Shown here piece after piece: positions 4,695-10,995 of a stretch of DNA of 10,995 nt. The translations under genes and the position numbers were made by a program. The stretch comes from Lachnospiraceae bacterium (GTDB taxonomy: Bacteria > Bacillota > Clostridia > Lachnospirales > Lachnospiraceae), in NCBI GenBank assembly GCA_016297945.1, contig JAEDFR010000080.1:1-10995 (forward strand), in the 5' to 3' direction. Under the pieces are notes generated by a model. It made no database searches. It saw nothing but the letters and a program-made list of their open reading frames with translations, and had not been told where the DNA came from. Position 1 is the stretch's first letter, and every line of letters begins with the position of its first letter.

Positions 4695-4724
4695 TTGAAA
4701 CAAAAAGAAAATATTTGTTATAAT
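4695..4724 (+). promoter_or_regulatory. Promoter of the CarD-MATE pair
   Basis: TTGAAA (4695-4700), an 18-base spacer and a perfect TATAAT (4719-4724) with an extended -10 TG (4716-4717) form a strong sigma-A promoter. Transcription would begin near 4731, leaving a leader of about 86 bases that starts with the inverted repeat at 4731-4776. Confidence 0.7.
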
Positions 4725-4730
4725 TTTTTA

Positions 4731-4776
4731 AAACGAGTAGCAGCAATTGCGTAAATCCAGTTGTCGCCACTCGTTT
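4731..4776 (+). other. Leader stem-loop upstream of the CarD-like gene
   Basis: AAACGAGT (4731-4738) and ACTCGTTT (4769-4776) form a perfect 8-bp stem around a 30-base loop containing the palindrome GCAATTGC (4743-4750). It begins at the predicted transcription start and is followed by a short GTTTGC. It may act as a 5' stabiliser or a weak attenuator. No known riboswitch class is recognised. Confidence 0.35.
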
Positions 4777-4816
4777 GTTTGCTATATTGGGGCCGGCATG
4801 AGAAAGGAGGGGCGGA

Positions 4817-5320
4817 ATGTACAGTGAAGGAGAATATGTAATTTACGGAATAAATGGTGTGTGTCGTGTTAACGGAATTACCACTCTGGATTTTAAAGAT
4901 GTTCCAAAAGATCTGGAATATTATGTTTTGTTTTCTGAAAACAATGGTGGAAAGATTTATGTTCCTGTGGACATTGGCGAATCCAACATGAGACGAGTGA
5001 TTACAAAGGCAGAGGCAGAAGAACTGATCACAAAGATGCCGCTTATTGAACCAATCATTGTTGATAACGAGAAGCTGGCAGAAGAAGCTTATAAGAAATG
5101 TTTTCGTTGTTTTGACTGCACTGAATGGATAAGGTTGATTAAATATATATACCACAGAAAGCAACAGCGCTTATCAAGTGGAAAAAAGATTACGGCCACA
5201 GATGAAAAGTATATGCATATGGCTGAAGATGCGTTATATTCAGAACTTGGGATTGCTCTTGATATACCGAAGGAACAGGTTTTAGATTACATATTAAAAG
5301 AATTGGAGTTTATGAAATGA
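4817..5320 (+). CDS. CarD/CdnL-family RNA polymerase-binding regulator
   Basis: A 167-residue protein of the CarD_CdnL_TRCF type. The N-terminal part (1-60) opens MYSEGEYVIYGINGVCRVNGI and is the Tudor-like module that binds the RNA polymerase beta subunit. YYVLFSENNGGKIYVPVD (35-52) completes it. The remainder (about 60-167) is helical and charged, as in the DNA-contacting C-terminal domain of the family. Length is typical. CarD-like proteins stabilise the open promoter complex, often at ribosomal RNA or stress promoters; clostridial genomes carry several paralogues with unknown targets. A strong ribosome binding site, AAAGGAGG (4803-4810), precedes it, and it overlaps the MATE gene by ATGA (5317-5320), so the two are translationally coupled. 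Confidence 0.85.
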   Translation: MYSEGEYVIYGINGVCRVNGITTLDFKDVPKDLEYYVLFSENNGGKIYVPVDIGESNMRRVITKAEAEELITKMPLIEPIIVDNEKLAEEAYKKCFRCFDCTEWIRLIKYIYHRKQQRLSSGKKITATDEKYMHMAEDALYSELGIALDIPKEQVLDYILKELEFMK

Positions 5321-6728
5321 AAGAAATGGATTTGGGAACCGGAAAAATAGGAAGTCTTGAAAAAAAATTTTCGGTTCCTTGTGTCATTAGCATGGTTGTT
5401 GCTGCGCTTTATAATATTGTAGACCAGATATTTATCGGTTGGAGTGCAGCCGGAGCTTACGGAAACGCGGCTACCAATATTGTGTATCCGTTTACCGTAT
5501 TTGCACTTGGTCTGGCACTGTTAGTAGGAGATGGTGCCGCGGCCGGATTTAGTATTGCTTTGGGAAAAGGCGATAAAAAACAGGCTGATAGAAATGTGGG
5601 CAATGGATTTTTCACATTAGTAATCGCTTCCGTTGTTTTATGTGCGATTGCATTTTTGTTCCGGGTAAAGATTTTAAGTCTTTTTGGAGGCAATCCGGAA
5701 GAGGTTGAATGTTATACTTATGCTACCGATTATTACAAAATAATATCTGCGGGAATTCCTTTTTATATGATCGGGCAGGGACTGAATGGTTCTATCAGAG
5801 CTGATGGTTCACCGAAATATGCGATGGCATCAACACTGGCAGGAGCAATTACAAATCTGATTTTAGACCCCATCTTTATTTTTAGTTTTGATATGGGAGT
5901 AAAAGGTGCCGCCATTGAAACGGCTTAGGACAGATACTTACATTTGCAATGAGTATTTATTATCTGACAAAATCAAAGAACTTTGTAATCAATAAAGACG
6001 CACTTAGAATTGAAGGACGTACATTAGGAAGAATTGTTTCTGTGGGAATGGCTTCTTTGATTGTGCAGCTTTCTATTGTTGTAATCATTGCTGTGAATAA
6101 TAATCTGCTGACAAAATACGGATATGAGACTATAGCAAATACCGGGAAGGCCTATGGCGCGGTAATTCCTTTGGCCGTTGTAGGTATTGTCATGAAGGTT
6201 TTTGGAATTGTAATATCGATTGTTATTGGCATCAGTCTTGGAGGACAACCGATTATCGGATTTAACATGGGTGCCGGAAATATCGACAGAGTAAAGGAAA
6301 CTATTCAGATGATTACAAAGTTTGTAATTTTGGTTGGTACAATTGCTTTTCTGATTTTCGAAATCGCTCCAGGTGCGGTAATTTCTTTGTTTGGAAGTCA
6401 TAATACGGAAGAATATATGGAATATGCCAGATTGTGTATCCGAATTTTCCTTGGAGGAATTATTCTGACGTGTTATATTAAATCTGCGGCAATTATTTTA
6501 CAGTCTATGGGAAATAGTATGAAATCAACGATATTGGCATTGCTTAGGGATGTAATTGTATTTGTACCGGCATCTATTCTAATTGCAATGATTTCTAAAA
6601 GTATTGTTACCATGCTCTGGGCAGCCGTCATCTCGGATGTTGTCGCCGCCATTGTTGGATTTATTTTTGTTTCAACAGAAATTCATAAACTGGAAAAGAT
6701 TCTGTCAACAAAAATGGTAACGGATTGA
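5317..6728 (+). pseudogene. MATE-family multidrug efflux transporter, interrupted by a -1 frameshift
   Basis: Two frames together make one transporter. The first (5317-5928, 203 residues) contains MATE features such as PCVISMVVAALYNIVDQIFIG, the DGAAAGFSIALGKGD stretch, and NGSIRADGSPKYAMASTLAG followed by TNLILDPIFIF. It ends at TAG 5926-5928. The other frame, readable from TTA at 5925, continues LGQILTFAMSIYYLTKSKNF and runs to TGA 6726-6728, with GGQPIIGFNMGAGN and QSMGNSMKS typical of the second half. Joined, they give about 470 residues and twelve expected membrane segments, close to the family's usual 440-460. One base appears to be missing near 5920-5925; no slippery heptamer is present, so programmed frameshifting is unlikely. 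Either the gene is inactivated or the sequence has an error. Intact, it would export drugs or metabolites by cation antiport. Confidence 0.82.
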
Positions 6729-6808
6729 TTTTGTACTTCCAAGGTAGTTCAGATATTCCGTAAGAAGAAAAAAGAAGCAAAAAAATATAAAAGGAGATAA
6801 TGACATAA

Positions 6809-7819
6809 ATGAAAGCAGCTTTATATCAGGGAGTTCATAATATCGAAATAGCAGAGTTACCGAATTATGAATGTGAAGATAATGCTATTATTTTAAAAAA
6901 TATTTATTCCAGCATATGTGGGACAGATGTTGCAGTATATCAGCATGGAACCGGTCTGGGGCATCGGATTACGATCGGTGGAGAATTCGGACATGAAACG
7001 GTATGCAGAGTTTCGGCAGTCGGCAGGAATGTAACGGATGTGAAAGTCGGAGAAAGGGTTTATCCTTATCCGCTTTTCGTAACCGGCGATAAGAAAAGAG
7101 CAGGAACAATCGGAGGTTTTTCCGAATATATTTACTGTCCGAATCCGGCATGGGGAAATTCCATATATCATGTGGATGAGAGTATTTCCGATAAGGCAGC
7201 GGCATTGATAGAGCCGTTTACCGTTGGCTGCAGAGCGGCAAGAAGAGCGCTGCCGGGCAAAGGACAGAAAGGAATTGTATTTGGCGCCGGAACGATTGGT
7301 ATATCCGCAGCAATTGCGTTAAAATATTTTGGATGTGAACAGGTTGTTATCTGTGATTTTTCGGATTTCAGACTAGCTATCTGCAAAGAACTCGGATTTG
7401 ATACATACAACAATGAATCAGATCCGGAATTGTCCGGACTGACGGAAATAGTCGGAAAGAGTATGGGGGTGAACGGGCATGCGGTTGATTGTGATATCTG
7501 GATTGATGCAGCCGGCGCTGATGCTGTTCTGACCGCATATGAAAAATATGGAAAATATAACAGTAAAATGGTGCTGGTTGCGGTAGGAAAAAATAAACGG
7601 GAAGTAGATATTCTTGGACTGACTTTTGGTCAGAAGTCCATAACCGGCAGTGGCGGATATACGCCGGAGGATGTTGAAGATGTATTGAATATTATGAAAT
7701 CAGGAAAATGGGACATCGAGAAACTGATTACTCATGAATATCCATTGGATGATTTGGCGACAGCTATTGAAAAAGCATCCGATGTCGAAAAAGCATTGAA
7801 TGTAATAATACATTTTTGA
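6809..7819 (+). CDS. Zinc-type medium-chain alcohol/polyol dehydrogenase
   Basis: A 336-residue NAD(P)-dependent dehydrogenase of the medium-chain (MDR) superfamily. The catalytic zinc ligands are visible as C37 in SICGTD (35-40), GHE (61-63) and E135 in EPF. The Rossmann motif FGAGTIG (158-164) is followed by VVICDFSDFRL with D183 at the end of the second strand, suggesting NAD rather than NADP. The four-cysteine structural-zinc loop usual near residues 90-110 is replaced by PLFVTGDKKRAGTIGGFSEY, so that lobe is shortened, as in some sugar and threonine dehydrogenase relatives. The substrate cannot be named. ATG 6809 follows AAAGGAG with 12 bases between; a two-codon ATG-ACA-TAA lies in the gap (6800-6808). 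It stands apart from the MATE gene by 80 bases, without a clear promoter. Confidence 0.85.
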   Translation: MKAALYQGVHNIEIAELPNYECEDNAIILKNIYSSICGTDVAVYQHGTGLGHRITIGGEFGHETVCRVSAVGRNVTDVKVGERVYPYPLFVTGDKKRAGTIGGFSEYIYCPNPAWGNSIYHVDESISDKAAALIEPFTVGCRAARRALPGKGQKGIVFGAGTIGISAAIALKYFGCEQVVICDFSDFRLAICKELGFDTYNNESDPELSGLTEIVGKSMGVNGHAVDCDIWIDAAGADAVLTAYEKYGKYNSKMVLVAVGKNKREVDILGLTFGQKSITGSGGYTPEDVEDVLNIMKSGKWDIEKLITHEYPLDDLATAIEKASDVEKALNVIIHF

Positions 7820-7824
7820 TTTTT

Positions 7825-7884
7825 AACATGGTCTGTTTTCACACTATCCATTTCCACACTGTTCTTTATCACACTGTCTTTTTT
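7825..7884. repeat. Four degenerate 15-bp tandem repeats
   Basis: Four consecutive 15-base units follow the dehydrogenase stop; the consensus is about CACACTGTCTTTTTT. CACACT recurs exactly at 7840, 7855 and 7870, and the first unit (7825-7839) matches the last at 11 of 15 positions. The spacing puts sites about one and a half helical turns apart. No hairpin or plausible coding frame explains them. They could be sites for a regulator of the downstream TrpB-like gene, or a slipped-strand expansion. Confidence 0.5.
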
Positions 7885-7930
7885 ACGTTATTTTCTTCCA
7901 CATGCATACCCCGAACTGTCTCCACTACTC

Positions 7931-7960
7931 TTGTGTTTTCTCGGTAATACATGTTAAAAT
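7931..7960 (+). promoter_or_regulatory. Likely promoter of the TrpB-like gene
   Basis: TTGTGT (7931-7936), an 18-base spacer and TAAAAT (7955-7960) with an extended -10 TG (7952-7953) form a plausible promoter. It would produce a leader of about 170 bases. A TATAAT at 8103-8108 is an alternative close to the gene, but I see no -35 box for it. Confidence 0.4.
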
Positions 7961-7979
7961 AATAAAGTTGCGTGCAATG

Positions 7980-8059
7980 GAATATGCAACGGATGGCATA
8001 TTCAGAAGTGGCAGTTCAGAATCTCTGTCTCATGCCTGACATGAATAGTATTGAGACGG
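7980..8059 (+). promoter_or_regulatory. Structured leader of the TrpB-like gene
   Basis: Two stems lie in the predicted 5' leader. GAATATGC (7980-7987) pairs perfectly with GCATATTC (7996-8003) over an 8-base loop. CTGTCTCA (8025-8032) pairs with TGAGACGG (8052-8059), with one U-G pair, over a 19-base loop. Neither has a U tract. The T-box consensus and Trp codon clusters expected of classic trp attenuation are absent. It may be an undescribed leader or only incidental structure. Confidence 0.35.
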
Positions 8060-8138
8060 TTCGACGAAAATGACATGAAAAAGTATAGAATTGTCCATGA
8101 CGTATAATAACAAATAAGGTGATTTAAGGAGGATGAAC

Positions 8139-9509
8139 ATGAGCAAAGAAATACCTTACAAAATCTATTTAGAAGAGCATGAGATGCCTAAACAATGGTA
8201 CAATGTGCGGGCTGACATGAAAAACAAACCGGCTCCGCTTTTAAATCCGGGCACAAAACAGCCGATGACATTAGAAGAACTGGAACATGTTTTTTGTACC
8301 GAGTTAGCGAAACAAGAGCTGGATGATACGACACCTTATATCGATATTCCGGAAGAAATTCTGAATTTTTACAAAATGTATCGCCCTTCTCCGTTAGTCA
8401 GAGCTTACTGCTTGGAGAAAAAACTGGGAACTCCCGCCAAAATTTATTATAAATTTGAAGGAAATAATACCAGCGGAAGTCACAAATTGAATTCTGCTAT
8501 TGCTCAGGCTTATTATGCAAAAAAACAGGGCTTAAAAGGTGTCACGACAGAGACCGGAGCCGGTCAGTGGGGAACAGCACTTTCCATGGCATGTTCTTAT
8601 TTTGACCTGGATTGTAAGGTGTATATGGTAAAATGTTCTTATGAACAGAAACCGTTCCGTCGTGAAGTTATGCGTACATACGGTGCCAGTGTTACGCCTT
8701 CGCCTTCCATGGAAACGGAAGTCGGCAAGAAGATTCTTTTAGAGCATCCCGGTACAACAGGTAGTCTTGGATGCGCCATCTCCGAAGCGGTGGAAGCAGC
8801 AACTACGACAGAAGGATATCGTTATGTATTGGGAAGCGTACTGTCACAGGTACTCTTACATCAGACAGTCATCGGTTTAGAGACTAAGATTGCAATGGAT
8901 AAATATGACATTAAGCCGGATATTATCATCGGATGTGCCGGCGGCGGTTCCAATCTTGGTGGCTTGATTTCACCGTTTGTAGGTGAAAAACTCCGGGGAG
9001 AAAATGATTATCAGATTATTGCAGTTGAACCGGCATCCTGCCCGAGCTTAACCAGAGGAAAATATGCATATGATTTCTGTGATACCGGGAAAGTGTGTCC
9101 TCTGGCAAAAATGTATACACTCGGAAGTGGTTTCATTCCTTCTGCAAATCATGCGGGCGGTCTTCGTTACCATGGTATGAGCTCCGTGCTTTCGCAGTTG
9201 TATGATGACGGATATATGGAGGCGCGTTCTGTAGGGCAGACCGCTGTATTTGCCGCTGCTGAGCAGTTTGCAAGAGTGGAAGGAATCCTTCCTGCACCGG
9301 AAAGCAGTCATGCCATCAAAGTTGCGATTGATGAAGCATTGAAGTGCAAAGAGACCGGCGAGGAAAAAACCATTCTGTTCGGACTTACCGGAACCGGCTA
9401 TTTTGATATGTATGCGTATGAAAATTTCCATAACGGTACTATGTCTGATTACATCCCGACAGATGAGGATTTAAAGCCCGGTTTTGATTCACTTCCAAAA
9501 ATGGATTAA
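8139..9509 (+). CDS. trpB: TrpB-like PLP-dependent enzyme (TrpB2-type tryptophan synthase beta chain)
   Basis: A 456-residue cytoplasmic enzyme, about 50 residues longer than standard TrpB, as expected for the TrpB2 group. NNTSGSHKLNSA (109-120) contains the PLP lysine K116. ETGAGQWG (138-145) holds the catalytic Glu E138, with Trp where classical TrpB has His, a TrpB2 mark. GCAGGGSN (265-272) is the phosphate-binding loop, and PAPESSHA (385-392) is conserved near the C-terminus. Such enzymes make L-tryptophan from indole and serine, often without a TrpA partner, and may salvage indole; no other trp gene is present here. ATG 8139 is preferred over ATG 8133, because AAGGAGG (8126-8132) abuts 8133 but leaves six bases before 8139. 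Its own promoter and leader suggest separate control from the dehydrogenase. Confidence 0.92.
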   Translation: MSKEIPYKIYLEEHEMPKQWYNVRADMKNKPAPLLNPGTKQPMTLEELEHVFCTELAKQELDDTTPYIDIPEEILNFYKMYRPSPLVRAYCLEKKLGTPAKIYYKFEGNNTSGSHKLNSAIAQAYYAKKQGLKGVTTETGAGQWGTALSMACSYFDLDCKVYMVKCSYEQKPFRREVMRTYGASVTPSPSMETEVGKKILLEHPGTTGSLGCAISEAVEAATTTEGYRYVLGSVLSQVLLHQTVIGLETKIAMDKYDIKPDIIIGCAGGGSNLGGLISPFVGEKLRGENDYQIIAVEPASCPSLTRGKYAYDFCDTGKVCPLAKMYTLGSGFIPSANHAGGLRYHGMSSVLSQLYDDGYMEARSVGQTAVFAAAEQFARVEGILPAPESSHAIKVAIDEALKCKETGEEKTILFGLTGTGYFDMYAYENFHNGTMSDYIPTDEDLKPGFDSLPKMD

Positions 9510-9525
9510 ATTATGTAAGTTTGAG

Positions 9526-9548
9526 CATTTTTCGAAAATGTAATTTTT
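9526..9548 (+). terminator. Weak AU-rich hairpin after the TrpB-like gene
   Basis: CATTTT (9526-9531) pairs with AAAATG (9535-9540) around TCG, followed by TAATTTTT. The six-pair stem has a single GC pair at its base, so it would be an inefficient terminator. Confidence 0.3.
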
Positions 9549-9577
9549 ATGAAAACTTTCTGAAAAGTAGCAGATTT

Positions 9578-9607
9578 TTGTTGATTTTGTAAGCCTGTTA
9601 GTATAAT
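9578..9607 (+). promoter_or_regulatory. Promoter of pckA
   Basis: A perfect TATAAT (9602-9607) is preceded by TTGTTG (9578-9583) at 18 bases, or by TTGATT (9581-9586) at 15 bases. The start would be near 9614, giving a leader of about 67 bases. GAGG (9665-9668) is twelve bases before the pckA ATG. A five-codon frame (ATG 9655 to TAA 9670-9672) lies in the leader. Confidence 0.55.
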
Positions 9608-9680
9608 ATTGAATAGGAAAAATAAAACCAGATATATGCCGAAAGGCAATAAATATGAAAGAAATGAGGTAAAAAGAAAG

Positions 9681-10995
9681 ATGGCAATCGATTTAACAAA
9701 GTATGGCATCACCGGAACAACAGAAGTTGTTTACAACCCTTCTTACGAAGTATTATTCGAAGAAGAGACCAAAGAAGGCCTTGAAGGTTATGAAGTTGGT
9801 CAGAACACAGAACTTGACACCGTTAATGTTATGACCGGTGTGTTCACAGGACGTTCTCCTAAAGATAAATATATCGTTATGGATGAAAACTCAAAAGACA
9901 CTGTATGGTGGACATCTGATGAGTACAAAAACGATAACCATCCTATGTCAGAAGAAACATGGGCAACAGTTAAAGAGTTAGCTAAAAAAGAACTTTCCAA
10001 CAAGAGATTATTTGTTGTTGATGCATTCTGTGGTGCTAACGCTGATACAAGAATGGCAGTTCGTTTCATCGTTGAGGTTGCTTGGCAGGCTCACTTCGTA
10101 AAGAACATGTTCATCGTTCCTACAGATGAAGAATTAAAGACATTCGAACCTGACTTCGTAGTTTACAATGCTTCTAAAGCAAAAGTTGAAAATTACAAAG
10201 AATTAGGTCTTAACTCAGAAACTTGTGTAGCATTCAATATCTCAAGCCGTGAGCAGGTTATCATCAACACATGGTACGGCGGAGAAATGAAAAAAGGTAT
10301 GTTCTCTATGATGAACTACTACTTACCTTTAAAAGGTATCGCTTCTATGCACTGCTCAGCTAACTGCGATATGGAAGGTAAACATACAGCAATCTTCTTT
10401 GGTCTTTCAGGAACAGGTAAGACAACCTTATCTACAGATCCTAAGAGATTATTAATCGGTGATGATGAGCACGGTTGGGATGACAACGGTGTATTCAACT
10501 TCGAAGGTGGTTGCTACGCAAAAGTTATCGGTCTTGATAAAGAATCAGAACCCGATATCTACAACGCTATCAAGAGAAATGCTTTATTAGAAAACGTTAC
10601 TGTTGCAGCTGATGGCAAAATCGACTTCGATGATAAGAGCGTTACAGAAAACACACGTGTTTCTTATCCGATCAGCCACATTGAAAAAATCGCTTCAACC
10701 GTAAACGGAGTATCTGCAGGTCCTGCAGCTGATAACGTAATCTTCTTATCAGCAGATGCATTTGGTGTATTACCTCCTGTATCAATCTTAACTCCTGAAC
10801 AGACACAGTACTACTTCTTATCAGGTTTCACAGCTAAATTAGCTGGTACAGAACGTGGTATTACAGAGCCTACACCTACATTCTCAGCATGTTTCGGACA
10901 GGCATTCTTAGAGTTACATCCTACAAAATACGGTGAAGAACTTGTTAAGAAAATGAATGCTAACGGTGCAAAAGCATACCTTGTAAATACAGGAT
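9681..10995 (+). CDS. pckA: Phosphoenolpyruvate carboxykinase, ATP type (3' end outside window)
   Basis: The first 438 residues of about 530 are visible. The enzyme interconverts oxaloacetate + ATP and PEP + CO2 + ADP in the cytosol. In fermentative anaerobes it often runs towards oxaloacetate, conserving ATP on the way to succinate, or serves gluconeogenesis. FTGRSPKDK (55-63) holds the substrate-binding Arg R58. NTWYGGEMKKGMFS (196-209) and SMHCSAN (222-228) supply metal and substrate ligands, including K205 and H224. GLSGTGKTTL (241-250) is the P-loop, DDEHGW (261-266) is the second kinase motif, and ENTRVSYP (323-330) includes R326. No internal stop or frameshift is seen up to the edge. 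Codon choice is more restricted than in its neighbours (heavy use of GAA, AAC, TTC, CTT/TTA), consistent with high expression. Confidence 0.96.
   Translation, partial: MAIDLTKYGITGTTEVVYNPSYEVLFEEETKEGLEGYEVGQNTELDTVNVMTGVFTGRSPKDKYIVMDENSKDTVWWTSDEYKNDNHPMSEETWATVKELAKKELSNKRLFVVDAFCGANADTRMAVRFIVEVAWQAHFVKNMFIVPTDEELKTFEPDFVVYNASKAKVENYKELGLNSETCVAFNISSREQVIINTWYGGEMKKGMFSMMNYYLPLKGIASMHCSANCDMEGKHTAIFFGLSGTGKTTLSTDPKRLLIGDDEHGWDDNGVFNFEGGCYAKVIGLDKESEPDIYNAIKRNALLENVTVAADGKIDFDDKSVTENTRVSYPISHIEKIASTVNGVSAGPAADNVIFLSADAFGVLPPVSILTPEQTQYYFLSGFTAKLAGTERGITEPTPTFSACFGQAFLELHPTKYGEELVKKMNANGAKAYLVNTG

Noticed and set aside
4718..5164. A 148-codon minus-strand frame covering the CarD leader and gene
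   Set aside because: Antisense to a clear CarD-family protein; its N-terminal part is the reverse of the promoter and leader, with no protein motif.
5917..5930. Programmed -1 frameshift in the MATE gene
   Set aside because: The site reads ACGGCTTAGGAC, which is not an X XXY YYZ slippery heptamer, and no downstream stem-loop is evident; MATE transporters are not known to need frameshifting.
7825..7884. CRISPR array
   Set aside because: Units are contiguous, 15 bases long and degenerate, with no spacers and no cas genes.
7828..7947. A 39-codon + strand frame across the 15-bp repeats with repeating HT dipeptides
   Set aside because: No ribosome binding site; the repetition follows from the 15-bp DNA periodicity being a multiple of three.
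7961..8138. T-box or trp attenuator leader
   Set aside because: No AGGGTGGNACCGCG-like antiterminator sequence, no terminator with a U tract before the gene, and no leader peptide rich in Trp codons.
9655..9672. Five-codon leader peptide before pckA
   Set aside because: Too short to distinguish from chance, with only GAAAGG as a weak ribosome binding site.

Overview
The window looks like chromosomal DNA of a low-GC, Gram-positive gut anaerobe, most likely a member of the Lachnospiraceae/Clostridia. This rests on the AT-rich intergenic DNA, strong AGGAGG-type ribosome binding sites, sigma-A-like promoters, an ATP-type PEP carboxykinase, a CarD-like regulator followed by a MATE transporter, and a TrpB2-type enzyme. 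The species cannot be named from sequence alone. All convincing genes are on the + strand. There are no tRNA, rRNA or CRISPR arrays and no recognisable transposase.

Region 1-476 is a scarred junction: the last 26 codons of an unidentified gene, two intrinsic terminators in a row, and the broken C-terminus of a ComEC-type metallo-beta-lactamase-fold protein. A good promoter then drives an XRE-family regulator with a long helical C-terminal domain (477-1541). Next comes a striking non-coding structured repeat (about 1598-1783). It has four inverted-repeat stems, two outer pairs in crossing (pseudoknot-like) order, and a 9-bp direct repeat on each side.

Region 1814-4567 is a metalloid-resistance cassette: an ArsR-type repressor with a Cys-rich tail, an ArsP/DUF318-type permease, a Cys-rich thioredoxin-like protein, an unannotated 23-residue ORF, and a thioredoxin-coupled arsenate reductase whose start overlaps that ORF's stop. 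Two near-identical inverted repeats, one upstream of arsR and one upstream of the permease, are good candidates for the ArsR operator. There is no ArsB, ACR3 or ArsA, so the permease is the only visible efflux candidate. A 19-codon stub of an isochorismatase-family gene lies between permease and thioredoxin, which shows that the cassette has been rearranged.

Region 4695-6728 holds a CarD-like regulator overlapping by 4 bases (ATGA) a MATE efflux gene that is broken by a -1 frameshift. Region 6809-7819 is a medium-chain dehydrogenase lacking the structural-zinc cysteines. The 319-bp gap after it (7820-8138) carries four degenerate 15-bp tandem repeats, then a promoter and a structured leader before a TrpB2-type PLP enzyme (8139-9509). 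The window ends inside pckA (9681 onward, 438 codons visible), a central-metabolism gene with its own promoter. The right half is ordinary core genome apart from the frameshift and the 7820-8138 gap. The accessory signals are concentrated in 1-4600.
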